Shown here: one piece after another, positions 33,949-43,924 of the stretch
How positions within the stretch are numbered: the stretch's first letter is position 1
Layout: every line of letters begins with the position of its first letter
Origin: CAITSH01 sp945892985
Lineage (GTDB): Bacteria > Pseudomonadota > Gammaproteobacteria > Burkholderiales > SG8-39
NCBI GenBank assembly: GCA_945892985.1
Contig: CAMDDU010000011.1
Location: 46,693-110,692 of the forward strand
Length of the DNA stretch: 64,000 bases
Direction of reading: 5' to 3'
Notes under the pieces: generated by a model
What the model saw: only the letters and a program-made list of their open reading frames with translations
Told to the model about the DNA's origin: nothing
Databases searched by the model: none
Made by a program: the position numbers and the translations under genes

Positions 33949-35187
33949 ATGGACTCCAACGCCACCGAAGACAATCTGATTGAAAAAATCACCGCCAACC
34001 GGCAGGCCCACTACGAGCCCTATGGCTGGCACCACTGGCCCGAACACCCCTGGCTGACCTACCAGTTCCGCCGCGCACTGGGCGAGACGCAGGAGGGCGG
34101 CGGCGCGGTGAGCGAATGTTTCCTCGCCGCGAGTCGCATGATTCCCGGCGACAAGGAGTCCTGGCACAAGGAATGGATGGTCGTCGCCGACAACAACTGG
34201 AACCGCGGCCTTGCCGAGGAAAAACTCGGACACGTTCGCAGCGCGATGAACTGCTTTTTGCGTGCCGCCGATTACTATCGTCAGGCCGAGTTTCATCTCA
34301 CCCCCGAGGATCCGCGCCGCCTGCCGACCTTCGAGAAAATGGAAGCCTGCTCGAAAAAATTTATTTCCCACCTGACGCCCAAAGGCGAGGCGGTGGAGAT
34401 TCCCTACGAGAACGGCGCGACGATTTGCGGCTATTTCGTGCGTACACCGCAGCAACAGCCCGATCGCAGCAACAAGCATCCGGTGCTGATCTGCTTTGGC
34501 GGCCTCGATTCGATCAAGGATGAGATGTGGTTCATGCAGGCGCACGGCGCATTGCAGCGCGGCATCTCGGTGCTGATGGTAGACCTGCCCGGCCAGGGCG
34601 GCACGCTGCGCCGGCACAAGATTCCCAACCGCGTCGACACCGAAGTACCTGTGGGCAAGTGCATAGACTGGCTGGTAAAGCGCGCCGACGTGGATGCGGC
34701 ACGCATCGCCTGCTGCGGCTCCAGCCTGGGCGGTTATTACGCCGCGCGCGCCGGATGCTATGAGCCGCGACTGGCGGCGGTCATCGCGCACGGCGCCGTC
34801 TGGGCCATCACCGACTTGTGGGGCAATGCCGACGACAATCACGGCCTGGCCGAACACATCCGTTGGGTCTTCGGCGTCAAGTCCATGAAGGAGGCCATGG
34901 TGCGCGCGAAAGATTTCACCCTCGATGGCCACCTCGATCACCTGCAGTGCCCGATGCTGGTGTTGCACGGCGGCCACGATGTGCTGACCGTGTCGCAGGC
35001 GACCAAGGTCTACGACTACGCCAAGGCCCGCGGCAAGGACGTTACCCTGCGCCTGACCTCGGCCGAGGAAACCGGCGCCGAGCACTGTCAGCACGACAAC
35101 CCGACGCTGGGACAGGAATTGATGAACGACTGGCTTGCCGACAAGTTCGGCATAGACCAGACCGCGCTGCAGTTCAGCGCGGCCTGA
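33949..35187 (+). CDS. Alpha/beta hydrolase with helical N-terminal cap (dihydroxypseudooxynicotine hydrolase/FrsA-like)
   Basis: 412 residues. Residues 1-145 are a helical domain; the hydrolase core follows with ICFGGLDSIKDE, VDLPGQGG, nucleophile Ser259 in GSSLGGYYAARAGC, Asp344 in LHGGHDVLTV and His379 in TGAEHCQHDNP. The two-part architecture and the motif around the nucleophile resemble C-C or ester hydrolases such as 2,6-dihydroxypseudooxynicotine hydrolase of nicotine degradation. First gene of the island, 18 bases after GAAAGC and under the promoter at 33821. A start 21 codons earlier is possible but overlaps the leader. Exact substrate unknown. Confidence 0.85.
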   Translation: MDSNATEDNLIEKITANRQAHYEPYGWHHWPEHPWLTYQFRRALGETQEGGGAVSECFLAASRMIPGDKESWHKEWMVVADNNWNRGLAEEKLGHVRSAMNCFLRAADYYRQAEFHLTPEDPRRLPTFEKMEACSKKFISHLTPKGEAVEIPYENGATICGYFVRTPQQQPDRSNKHPVLICFGGLDSIKDEMWFMQAHGALQRGISVLMVDLPGQGGTLRRHKIPNRVDTEVPVGKCIDWLVKRADVDAARIACCGSSLGGYYAARAGCYEPRLAAVIAHGAVWAITDLWGNADDNHGLAEHIRWVFGVKSMKEAMVRAKDFTLDGHLDHLQCPMLVLHGGHDVLTVSQATKVYDYAKARGKDVTLRLTSAEETGAEHCQHDNPTLGQELMNDWLADKFGIDQTALQFSAA

Positions 35188-35217
35188 GCCAGAACGGTGC
35201 CGCGCAAAGGAAACCGC

Positions 35218-35862
35218 ATGTTGAATCTGGGTGTCGACAACCTCAAAGCCGCCGTGGTGGCCATAGACCTGCACCGCGGCCACCTCGACCTGTCGGTGGC
35301 GACCATGCCGGTGCAAAGCGAAGCGCAGGCGCGGCGCGTCATCGAGGCCAACAAGGCTCTGTTCGACTGGTGTCGCGGCAAGGGCATTCCCATCGCCCAC
35401 CTGGTGACGACCTACCGCGATGCCGAGGAAATCCGCGTCAACCCGTTCTGGCGCACGCGCGCCGAGAACCCTGACAATCCGCGCAAGAATGTGCTCAAGC
35501 ACAATATCGCCGGCATGCCCGGTTGCACCATCATGCCGGAACTGCACGACCAAAAACGCGACTGGGTGGTCAACACCAAGAAGCGCTACGACTGTTTCGT
35601 CGGTACCGACCTCGATTTTGTGTTGCGCTCGCACGGCATCAACACACTCATCATCACCGGCGTCAACACCAACAGTTGCATCCTGTCGACCGTTGTCGCC
35701 GCCTGCTCCAAAGACTATGCGGTCATCGTCGCCGAAGACTGTGTCGACACCATGGACGCACCCGAATTGCACGCCGCAGCGCTGCTTTGCATGCGCACCG
35801 CATTTGGCTTTGTGATGAAAAACACCGAAATCATGGCCGCACCCGAACTGGGCGCCGGCTGA
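35218..35862 (+). CDS. Isochorismatase family amidohydrolase
   Basis: 214 residues from the ATG at 35218 (AAAGGAAA upstream). The cysteine-hydrolase triad is Asp17 (VAIDLHRGHLD), Lys121 (NTKKRYDCFVGTDLDFVLR) and Cys154 (GVNTNSCILSTV). Family members hydrolyse amides such as ureidoacrylate (RutB), biuret, maleamate, nicotinamide and N-carbamoylsarcosine. It follows the alpha/beta hydrolase by 30 bases and precedes the deacetylase-like gene by 51. In this setting a ring-opening or deamidation product is the likely substrate. Confidence 0.9.
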   Translation: MLNLGVDNLKAAVVAIDLHRGHLDLSVATMPVQSEAQARRVIEANKALFDWCRGKGIPIAHLVTTYRDAEEIRVNPFWRTRAENPDNPRKNVLKHNIAGMPGCTIMPELHDQKRDWVVNTKKRYDCFVGTDLDFVLRSHGINTLIITGVNTNSCILSTVVAACSKDYAVIVAEDCVDTMDAPELHAAALLCMRTAFGFVMKNTEIMAAPELGAG

Positions 35863-35913
35863 ATTCCCCTCAAACCCATACCAACAGCAACCCAAAGCAG
35901 GAGACCCCACACC

Positions 35914-36798
35914 ATGGCCATGCAACCCCGCGATCGCGTCCCTTTCAGCGCCATTGTCGACCGCCCCAAGCTCAAGCTGCCCGGCGACGGCCGCATCATC
36001 GTCTGGACCATCGTCAACCTGGAGGTCTGGGATATCGCCAAACCCATGGCACGCCAGGTCATCCCGCCGCCCACCGGCGCGATGCTGCTGCCCGACGTGC
36101 CGAACTGGTCCTGGCACGAGTACGGCATGCGTGTGGGCTTCTGGCGCTTTCATGCGCTCTACGAAAAACTCGGCATGCGCCCGACGCTGTCGATCAACGC
36201 CCGCGTCTGCCTCGACTACCCGCGCGTCGCCAGCGCCTGCAAGGACGCCGGCTGGGAATTCATGGGCCACAGCTGGGAGCAGGGTCCGATACACAAGGAA
36301 GAAGACCAGCCGGGCATGATCAACCGCTCGATGGACACCATCGAAAAATTCACCGGCAAACGTCCGGTGGGCTGGCTCGGACCCGGACTGACCCAGACTC
36401 TGGAAACGCCGGAATACCTCGCCGCCGCCGGGGTCAAATACATCGGTGACTGGGTCTATGACGACGAGCCTACAGAGATCAAGACAGAAAAAGGGCCGCT
36501 CATCACCCTGCCCTACTCGGTCGAGACCAACGACATCCCGGCGATGCTGGTGCAACACCACGAGGCCGCCTACTGGCAGCAAAAGTGCATCGACTCCTTT
36601 GACCGCCTGTACATGGAGGGCGCCGACCGACCGCGCATCATGGCCATTGCCATTCATCCCTACGTCAGCGGCCAGCCCTTTCGCATCAAATACCTCGAAG
36701 CCGTGTACGATTACATGAGCCGCTTCCCCGGAGTGGTGCATTGGAACGGCGAACAGATACTCGACTGGTACCAGAAACAGCGTCCGCAGGCGAAATGA
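35914..36798 (+). CDS. Polysaccharide deacetylase family protein, PuuE/allantoinase-like, copy 1
   Basis: 294 residues of NodB-type (CE4) barrel. MVNLEVWDIAKP-like start region, YGMRVGFWRFHALYEKLGMR, GWEFMGHSWEQGPIHKEEDQ, the PVGWLGPGL loop and IAIHPYVSGQPFR. The usual Asp-Asp metal motif of sugar deacetylases is missing, as in PuuE-type allantoinases that hydrolyse cyclic ureides. CAGGAG precedes the ATG. It is only distantly similar to the twin deacetylases at 43000 and 46291, so it probably acts on another ring compound. Confidence 0.85.
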   Translation: MAMQPRDRVPFSAIVDRPKLKLPGDGRIIVWTIVNLEVWDIAKPMARQVIPPPTGAMLLPDVPNWSWHEYGMRVGFWRFHALYEKLGMRPTLSINARVCLDYPRVASACKDAGWEFMGHSWEQGPIHKEEDQPGMINRSMDTIEKFTGKRPVGWLGPGLTQTLETPEYLAAAGVKYIGDWVYDDEPTEIKTEKGPLITLPYSVETNDIPAMLVQHHEAAYWQQKCIDSFDRLYMEGADRPRIMAIAIHPYVSGQPFRIKYLEAVYDYMSRFPGVVHWNGEQILDWYQKQRPQAK

Positions 36799-36830
36799 CG
36801 ACAGGCTTTATCATCGTCGTTTACCAAGCC

Positions 36831-36855
36831 CCCCTCGCCCCTTGCGGGAGAGGGG
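36831..36855. repeat. REP-like GC hairpin before the Liv transporter genes
   Basis: CCCCTCGCCC and GGGAGAGGGG pair with one mismatch around loop cttgc. It lies in the 118-base gap before the permease gene. A dispersed palindrome type common in proteobacteria; may stabilise or end upstream RNA. Confidence 0.6.
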
Positions 36856-36916
36856 TCGGGGCAGCAGGCGCTCGGACTGGTCACGCTGGCAAACTCGTAA
36901 GCAAGGCGATCTGACC

Positions 36917-37774
36917 ATGTCTATGCTCGGCTTCAACCTGCTCAACGGCGCGACGTTTGCCGCGCTGCTGTTCGTGGTCGGAAGCGGCTTCACGCTGATT
37001 TTCGGCCTGATGCGCATCGTCAACCTGGCCCATGGCGCGCTGTATCTGCTGGGTGGCTATGTCGCGTTCAGCGTCGCGATGAAAACCGGCAGCTTTGCCC
37101 TTGGCATCGCGTGTGCGGCGGGCGCGGTTGCCATCGCCGGCTTGTTGATTGACGTCGTTTTGCTGCGCTTTGTGCGCGGCAACGACCTGCGCCAGGTACT
37201 GCTGACCGTGGGCGTGGCGCTGGTGCTCAACGACGCCATGCTGGTGATCTGGGGCGGCGACACCTTTACGGTTCCGGTGCCACAGTGGCTGCAGGGACCG
37301 GTGCAGTTCCTGGGCATGACCTATCCCGTCTACCGTCTGTTCGTGCTTGGTGTGGGTGTGGCGATCTTCCTCGGCCTGTGGCTGCTGCTCAACAAGACGC
37401 GTCTTGGCGCGCTCATTCGCGCCGGCGTGGATGATGCCGAAATGGTCGAAGCCATGGGCGTCAACATCCGCCGCGTCTTCATTTACACGCTGATGCTTGG
37501 CACCGCCCTCGCCGGCATAGGCGGCGCGCTGGGCGGCGCATTCCTTTCGCTTTACCCCACTGCCGATGCCGAGATACTGGTGTTCAGCCTGGCGGTGGTG
37601 ATCATCGGCGGTCGCGGCAGCCTCGCCGGTGCGGCGGTGGGTGCACTACTGGTGGCCATGCTCGCCACCTTCGGCCAAGTCTGGTTCCCAGAGCTCGCCT
37701 ATTTCGTCATCTTCGGGCCGATGGCGGTGCTACTGGCCTTCCGGCCATTAGGCCTGTTCGGACGGGCGACATGA
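36917..37774 (+). CDS. livH: Branched-chain amino acid-type ABC permease (LivH)
   Basis: 285 residues from the ATG at 36917. GSGFTLIFGLMRIVNLAHGA near the start is the LivH signature; EAMGVNIRRVFIYTLMLGTA is the ATPase-contact (EAA) loop. About eight membrane helices. It overlaps LivM by 4 bases (ATGA). The complete Liv-type set continues to 41740. Liv-family importers also carry amides and urea (for example AmiABC/UrtABCDE), which would fit this nitrogen-compound island better than branched amino acids. Confidence 0.93.
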   Translation: MSMLGFNLLNGATFAALLFVVGSGFTLIFGLMRIVNLAHGALYLLGGYVAFSVAMKTGSFALGIACAAGAVAIAGLLIDVVLLRFVRGNDLRQVLLTVGVALVLNDAMLVIWGGDTFTVPVPQWLQGPVQFLGMTYPVYRLFVLGVGVAIFLGLWLLLNKTRLGALIRAGVDDAEMVEAMGVNIRRVFIYTLMLGTALAGIGGALGGAFLSLYPTADAEILVFSLAVVIIGGRGSLAGAAVGALLVAMLATFGQVWFPELAYFVIFGPMAVLLAFRPLGLFGRAT

Positions 37775-38784
37775 ACAAGCGCTACCTCTGGACCGCACTC
37801 GTGCTCATCGCGCTCGCGCTGGTGCCTTTTGTCATTTCCGGTTACCAGACCAGCCTTGCCACGCAAATGCTGATTTTTGCGGCGCTGGCGATGTCCATAG
37901 ACATTCTTGCCGGTTATGCCGGGCGCACGCCGCTAGGCCACGGTGCAATTTTCGGTGTCGCCACCTATGTTCTGATTTATTACGTCACCACCGCCGGCGG
38001 CTCGCTGTGGGTGGGCATCGCCCTGGGCGTGCTCGCCGCCACCGGCACGGCAATGGTGTTCGCCGCCCTTGCCATCCGCACCTCCGGCGTGTACTTCCTG
38101 CTGCTGACACTGGCGCTGGGCATGATCGTCTGGGGCGTGTCGCTGCGCTGGACCTCGGTCACCGGCGGGGAAAACGGCATCCGCGGCACGGTCAAGCCCG
38201 AATGGCTGGCGACCCACGTCAATCTCTACTACTTCACGCTGGCGGTGACCTCGCTGATGGCCCTCGCCATGTGGCGCTTTGTCAACTCACCCTTCGGCCT
38301 GACGCTCAAGGGCATACGGGAGAGCGAAACACGCATGAAGGCGCTGGGCTACAACGTGCCGCTGCATGTCTTTATCGGCTTTGTCGTGTCGGGATTTTTC
38401 GCCGGCATGGCAGGCATCCTGTATGCGTTCTACAACTCCTTCGTCAGCCCCTCCACCGTTGAACTCAGGCAATCGGTGGCCGGGCTCCTGATGGCCATCG
38501 TCGGCGGCATCGGCACGCTGTTCGGCTCACTCATCGGCTCCATTGTCATCATCACGCTCGAAAATCTCGTCAGCCTGTACACCGAGCGCTGGTCCATGGT
38601 GCTCGGCCTGATGTTCATTTTCACCATGATCTTTGCGCCCGAGGGCCTGGTCGGAAAGGCGCGGCAGTTGATGGCCCGCCGCCAGGCGCGCCTGAGCGCT
38701 GCGGCCACCCTGAGCGCTGCGACCACCCAAGACGCGGCCACCTCCGCCTCCACAGCAGGAAGGGAAGAAGGCGGAGGCCACTAG
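37771..38784 (+). CDS. livM: Branched-chain amino acid-type ABC permease (LivM)
   Basis: 337 residues. YAGRTPLGHGAIFGVATYVL is the LivM signature, RWTSVTGGENGIRG follows, and RESETRMKALGYNVPLHVFI is the EAA loop. The C-terminal 35 residues beyond the last membrane helix are an Ala/Thr-rich low-complexity tail with a repeated LSAA motif, longer than usual for LivM. It pairs with LivH as the membrane pore. Confidence 0.93.
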   Translation: MNKRYLWTALVLIALALVPFVISGYQTSLATQMLIFAALAMSIDILAGYAGRTPLGHGAIFGVATYVLIYYVTTAGGSLWVGIALGVLAATGTAMVFAALAIRTSGVYFLLLTLALGMIVWGVSLRWTSVTGGENGIRGTVKPEWLATHVNLYYFTLAVTSLMALAMWRFVNSPFGLTLKGIRESETRMKALGYNVPLHVFIGFVVSGFFAGMAGILYAFYNSFVSPSTVELRQSVAGLLMAIVGGIGTLFGSLIGSIVIITLENLVSLYTERWSMVLGLMFIFTMIFAPEGLVGKARQLMARRQARLSAAATLSAATTQDAATSASTAGREEGGGH

Positions 38785-38876
38785 CCCCTGCCCAAAAAAC
38801 TTCAGCCGTTATACAAGCAACAGCAAGCGCATTCCGAATATCGCCCCCACCCTTCCTACTTTTTCTGGAGATCAGC

Positions 38877-40145
38877 ATGATGAATCGCCGCAAATTCCTG
38901 AAAGCCACCGGCGCTGCCGCAGCGACCAGTGCCGCCACCTCGGTCGGACCGTGGGTGCACACCGCATCGGCGCAGACCGGCCCGATCCGCATCGGCCTGA
39001 TGGCACCGCTCACCGGTGTCGTTGCCGCCGGCGGCCGCGAAGTGGTAGAGGGCTTCAACCTCTACTGGGACCAGGTCGGCAAGAAAGTCGCCGGTCGCGA
39101 CATCGAAGTCATCGTCGAGGATGACGGTGCCAACCCCGACGTGTCGCTGCAAAAGGCGCGCCGTCTGGTGGAGCAGCGCAACGTCCACTGGCTGGTCGGC
39201 AACATTCTGGCCAACACCGGCCTCGCCGTGGCCGAGTACGTCAAGGGCAACGGCGTGCCCTACTTCATCCCGGTCATTGCAGCCGACGAACTGACGCAGC
39301 GCAAACGCCTCAACAACGTCGTGCGCATCGCCGGCTACAGCTCAAGCCAGACACCGCGCCCCATCGCCGACTACGGCCTCAAGCAGGGTTACAAAAAGGC
39401 CGTAACGATTTCGCAGGACTACGCCTTCGGCCACGAGCAGTGCGGCGGTTTTTGCCAGACCTTCACCGAAGGCGGCGGCCAGATCGTGCAGCAGTTCTGG
39501 AACCCCATCAACACCGCCGATTTCAGCCCCTACCTGGCGCAGATCCAGAATCTCAAGCCCGATGTCATTTTTGTCATGGAAACCGGCGCCGATGCTTCGC
39601 GCTTCATCCAGCAGTTCAACAACTTCGGCCTCAAGGACAAACTGCCGGTGTTGTACTGCCAGAACGCGACCGACCAGTCGGTCATCCGCACCATGGGCAC
39701 CGAAGCCGAGGGCCTGATTTCGGGCGCGCACTTTTGCGAAGGTCGTGACGACGCCGCCAACAACAAGTTCCTTGCCGATTACTCCAAGGCCTACAACAAG
39801 CTGCCGTCGATCTACGGCTTTTCGCACTACTCGGGCGCGATGTGGCTGGCCGAGGCGATCAAGCGCGTCAATGGCAAGGTCGAGGACAAGGTCAACTTCC
39901 TCAACGAAGTGCGCCAGGTCAAGTTGACCGGCTCGCCGCTGGGCAAGACGGTCGAACTCGACGCCTACGGCAACCCGGTCTATGACATGTACATACGCAA
40001 AACCGTGAAGCGCCAGGACGGCAAGCTGTGGAACGTGCCCATCGCCTCCTACCCCAGCGTCGGCCAGTTCTGGAAATACAACCCTGAGACCTACATGGCG
40101 CAGCCGCCGTATTCACGCACTTTCCAAGGCATCAAGAAAGGCTGA
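38877..40145 (+). CDS. livK: Liv-type ABC substrate-binding protein, Tat-type signal
   Basis: 422 residues. The N-terminus MMNRRKFLKATGAAAATSAA carries an RRKFLK twin-arginine motif with cleavage after TASAQ. Mature protein starts TGPIRIGLMAPLTGVVAAGG and has the periplasmic-binding fold of the amide/branched-chain family (EVIVEDDGANPDVSLQKARR, FNPINTADFSPYLAQIQNLK-type linker). GGAG lies 6 bases upstream. The ligand is probably the island's substrate. A 98-base hairpin region after the gene separates it from the ATPase genes. Confidence 0.92.
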   Translation: MMNRRKFLKATGAAAATSAATSVGPWVHTASAQTGPIRIGLMAPLTGVVAAGGREVVEGFNLYWDQVGKKVAGRDIEVIVEDDGANPDVSLQKARRLVEQRNVHWLVGNILANTGLAVAEYVKGNGVPYFIPVIAADELTQRKRLNNVVRIAGYSSSQTPRPIADYGLKQGYKKAVTISQDYAFGHEQCGGFCQTFTEGGGQIVQQFWNPINTADFSPYLAQIQNLKPDVIFVMETGADASRFIQQFNNFGLKDKLPVLYCQNATDQSVIRTMGTEAEGLISGAHFCEGRDDAANNKFLADYSKAYNKLPSIYGFSHYSGAMWLAEAIKRVNGKVEDKVNFLNEVRQVKLTGSPLGKTVELDAYGNPVYDMYIRKTVKRQDGKLWNVPIASYPSVGQFWKYNPETYMAQPPYSRTFQGIKKG

Positions 40146-40154
40146 CCGGGGACA

Positions 40155-40252
40155 CCGTCATTCCGGGGGCGCCCGGTTGTCAGGGCGCAACCCGGAACCC
40201 ATGGGGTTCGCGTTCAAACCCCATGGATTCCCGCCTGCGCGGGAATGACGGC
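40155..40252. repeat. Large inverted-repeat element between receptor and ATPase genes
   Basis: Outer arms CCGTCATTCC / GGGAATGACGG enclose a further pair CCATGGGGTT / AACCCCATGG. It can fold into a long RNA hairpin directly after the receptor gene. Such elements protect upstream mRNA, which would raise receptor level over ATPase level. Also resembles a dispersed repeat family. Confidence 0.75.
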
Positions 40253-40284
40253 CCTGCTTATTCCACCATCACCTGATTCATTCA

Positions 40285-41032
<748 letters not shown>

Positions 41033-41040
<8 letters not shown>

Positions 41041-41740
41041 AGTCCGCGACCTGCATAGCGGCTACGGCGACGCGCGCATCCTGCACGGCGTGTCCATCAA
41101 GGTCCCTGCCAGCCGCGTTGTCGCGCTGCTCGGGCGCAACGGCATGGGCAAGACCACGCTGATCCGCTCGATCATGAATTTCACCTCGCCGCAGGTGACC
41201 TCGGGCAGCGTCAAATACCTCGGCAAAGAATTGCGCGGACTCACCACGCATGCCATTGCGCAGGAGCGCATCGGCCTGGTACCCCAGGGGCGGCGGCTGT
41301 TTCCGTCGCTCAGCGTCACCGAACACCTGACCATGGTCGAATCGCGCGGTGCCGACGGGGACGCCTGGACCGTGCAACGCATTTTCGAAATGTTCCCGCG
41401 ACTGGGCGAACGGCGCAACCACCGCGGCAATCAACTATCGGGCGGCGAACGCCAGATGCTGGCCGTGGGTCGCGCGCTGATGCTCAATCCAACGCTGCTG
41501 TTGATGGACGAACCCTCGGAGGGGCTGGCGCCGGTAATGGTGCAGCACCTCGAGGGCATCATCACCACCCTCAAGCAAACCGGACTTGCCATCCTGCTGG
41601 TGGAGCAAAATCTCTACAGCGCGCTGGCTGTGGCCGACGAGGTCTATATTCTCGAAACCGGCGGCATCGTCTGGCACGGCAGCGCTCAATCGCTGCGCGG
41701 CGACCATGACACCATGCACCGCTTCCTCGGTGTGAAATAA
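41033..41740 (+). CDS. livF: Liv-type ABC ATPase (LivF)
   Basis: 235 residues. Walker A GRNGMGKTT, VPQGRRLFPSLSV, signature LSGGERQML, Walker B LLLMDEPSEGLAP and LLVEQN before the switch region. Second ATPase of the importer; the gene starts within the LivG gene and ends the transporter set. A Bug gene follows after 70 bases. Confidence 0.95.
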
Positions 41741-41810
41741 ATTTTTTAGCCCGCCCGGCTTGATTTCGGCCGGACTAATACATCGTTTTCACCATCCGCC
41801 GGAGCCATTG

Positions 41811-42791
41811 ATGACATTCAAACGACGCATTCTCTGCACTTTCATCCTCTCGGGCGCCCTGCTTGGCGCCGCAGGCGTACATGCGCAGGCCGACTATCCG
41901 AAACAGCCCATACGCATGGTCGTCGGCTTTGCCGCCGGCGGCATTTCGGATGTGCTGGCGCGCGCCATCGCCGCAAAGATGTCCACCACCATCGGACAGT
42001 CGGTGGTGGTGGACAACCGTCCGGGCGCAGGCACCACCATCGCCGGCGATATCGTCGCCAAGGCGGCCCCCGACGGCTACACCATCTGGCTGCAGGACAT
42101 CACCTCGCACGCCATCAACGCCAGCCTCTATCCCAAACTGCCCTACGATTCGGTGAAGGACTTTACCCCCGTTGCGCTGTTCGCCTCGACGCCGCTGATG
42201 CTGGTGGTGCACCCGTCTTCGCCGGCCAAGACCGTCAAGGAACTGGCGGCATTGATGAAGGCGCAGCCGGGAAAATATTCCTACGGCTCATCGGGCAACG
42301 GCACCATCCTTCATCTGGCGAGCGAAATGTTCAAGACCGGCCAGGCACTTGATGTGGTGCACATTCCCTACAAGGGCAGCAACCCGGCGACGCAGGCGAT
42401 CCTTGGCAATGACGTGTCCTTCGTGTTCTCCACCATGCCGCCGGCCGTGTCCAACGCCAAGGCCGGCAAGCTGCGCGCCCTCGCCGTGACCACCCCCAAG
42501 CGTGTCGCCGCGGCGCCCGACGTGCCGACCATGGGCGAGGCCGGCATTGCGAACTTCGATGTGGTTCTCTACAGCGGCATCCTCGGCCCCAAGGGCATGG
42601 ATCCGGCCATCGTGCGCAAGCTCAACGCCGAATTCGCCAAGGTGATCGCCACCGACGAAATCAAGAAGGTTTTCGAGAACCTCGGTGCCGATCCGATCGC
42701 CACCACGCCGGAGGCCTTTGCGGCCATGCTGAACAAGGAAATTGCAACGCTGGCGCCCATCGTAAAGGCGTCGGGAGCGAAGGTGGAATAG
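41811..42791 (+). CDS. Bug family (TctC-type) periplasmic receptor
   Basis: 326 residues with signal peptide MTFKRRILCTFILSGALLGA to GVHAQA, mature start DYPKQPIRMVVGFAAGGISD, then VDNRPGAGTTIAGDIVAKAA, YGSSGNGTILHLASEMFKTG and HIPYKGSNPATQAILGNDVS. GGAG precedes the ATG. It stands between the Liv transporter and the twin deacetylase genes. It is one of two Bug receptors in the island in addition to the Liv receptor. Confidence 0.93.
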   Translation: MTFKRRILCTFILSGALLGAAGVHAQADYPKQPIRMVVGFAAGGISDVLARAIAAKMSTTIGQSVVVDNRPGAGTTIAGDIVAKAAPDGYTIWLQDITSHAINASLYPKLPYDSVKDFTPVALFASTPLMLVVHPSSPAKTVKELAALMKAQPGKYSYGSSGNGTILHLASEMFKTGQALDVVHIPYKGSNPATQAILGNDVSFVFSTMPPAVSNAKAGKLRALAVTTPKRVAAAPDVPTMGEAGIANFDVVLYSGILGPKGMDPAIVRKLNAEFAKVIATDEIKKVFENLGADPIATTPEAFAAMLNKEIATLAPIVKASGAKVE

Positions 42792-42795
42792 TTTC

Positions 42796-42851
42796 GACGA
42801 AACAAGTGTTTTGACGAAACAAACAAGTGTAATAAGTGTAATAAGTGTAAT
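42796..42851. repeat. Tandem repeats of 17-18 and 9 bases after a Bug gene
   Basis: Two related units starting gacgaaacaa (42796-42812 and 42813-42830) run into three copies of aagtgtaat (42825-42851). They begin 4 bases after the Bug stop codon and end 14 bases before a REP-like palindrome. Confidence 0.75.
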
Positions 42852-42864
42852 TCGAATCATTGCT

Positions 42865-42957
42865 GTCATTGCGAGGAACAAAGTGACGAAGCAATCTGGT
42901 GGAACATTTCAAGGTTCCGCAAGAACGAGGAAATTGCTTCGCTGCGCTCGCAATGAC
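42865..42957. repeat. REP/MITE-like palindrome, copy 2
   Basis: About 93 bases with the same ends as 26099-26189 (GTCATTGCGAG and CTCGCAATGAC) and the same inner GACGAAGCAAT / ATTGCTTCGC arms; the middle differs. It lies in the gap before the first twin deacetylase gene. Confidence 0.75.
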
Positions 42958-42999
42958 CTGCCCTCATTTTGAAACCGGTTCCATGCAAGGTCACAGACT

Positions 43000-43911
43000 A
43001 TGAGCAGCAAACCCCTACTCCCCCAGCACACCCGCTACGACTATATCCCTCTCCCCGAGAGAAAGGATTACTCCTGGCCGCAAGGCAAGCGTCTTGCCTT
43101 CACCATCACCACCAACATCGAGTGGTTCGCCTTTGGCGCGGGTCTCGGCCATGACCCGGCCAAAACCGGGGAACCACAGACGCACCGCAATTATTCCTGG
43201 CGTGACTACGGCAACCGTATCGGCATCTGGCGCCTGTTCGAACTGCTCGACGAATTGAGGCTGCCCGCGGGGCACAACACCAACAGCCTGATCTACCACT
43301 ATGCGCCGCAGATCACCGACGCCATACGCAAGCGCGGTGACGAGATCGTCGCCCACGGCCGCAGCAACGCCGAGAACCTCAAGGGGCTGTGGCAACCGGA
43401 TGAAGAGCGCATCCTGCGTGAAGTCACCGACACCATCGCGAGGCATGAGGGCGCGGCTCCCAAGGGCTGGATGGGCTCGGGCGCCTACGAAACGGGCAAC
43501 ACACCCGACCTGCTGAAGGAAATGGGCTACACCTACCTGATGGACTGGCCGATGGACGACCAACCGGTTTGGATGCGCACGCGCTCCGGCCCCATACTGT
43601 CGGTTCCCTACCCGATCGAACTCAACGACTCACAGCATGTGATCCACCGTAAGGGCGACGCCGAGGCTTTCTGCGACATGATCACCGAACAATTTGATGA
43701 AATGGTCGAACAAAGCGAGCACCACCCCCTGGTGATGAACGTCTCCATCCATCCCTACGTATTCGGCCAGCCGTTCCGGTTGCGCATGATCCGCCGCGCC
43801 TTCAAGCATTGCGTCGAGCACGACGGCGCTGACCGCGTCTGGTGGTGCAAGCCGCACGAAATCGCCGACCATTGCCTCACACTACCCCCGGGCATCATTC
43901 CCGGAAGCTGA
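43000..43911 (+). CDS. Polysaccharide deacetylase family protein, PuuE-like, twin A
   Basis: 303 residues. RLAFTITTNIEWFAFGAGLG, WRDYGNRIGIWRLFELLDEL, GDEIVAHGRSNAENLKGLW and MNVSIHPYVFGQPFRLRMIR mark the PuuE-type CE4 barrel, which lacks the Asp-Asp metal motif of sugar deacetylases. It is very similar along its length to twin B (46291-47196), down to the same C-terminus LPPGIIPGS. PuuE-type enzymes open cyclic ureides such as allantoin. AAGG lies 11 bases before the ATG; a Bug gene follows after 13 bases. Confidence 0.87.
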   Translation: MSSKPLLPQHTRYDYIPLPERKDYSWPQGKRLAFTITTNIEWFAFGAGLGHDPAKTGEPQTHRNYSWRDYGNRIGIWRLFELLDELRLPAGHNTNSLIYHYAPQITDAIRKRGDEIVAHGRSNAENLKGLWQPDEERILREVTDTIARHEGAAPKGWMGSGAYETGNTPDLLKEMGYTYLMDWPMDDQPVWMRTRSGPILSVPYPIELNDSQHVIHRKGDAEAFCDMITEQFDEMVEQSEHHPLVMNVSIHPYVFGQPFRLRMIRRAFKHCVEHDGADRVWWCKPHEIADHCLTLPPGIIPGS

Positions 43912-43924
43912 CAGGAAACCCGCC

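Noticed and set aside
33841..36741. A 966-codon open frame antisense to the hydrolase, isochorismatase and deacetylase genes
   Set aside because: It mirrors three genes with clear families, motifs and ribosome sites. Long antisense frames are expected from G/C-rich third positions. Its translation shows no family resemblance.
41741..41810. Hairpin after livF as a terminator
   Set aside because: Only a 5-6 base stem (CCGGC / GCCGG) without a following T tract; too weak to call.
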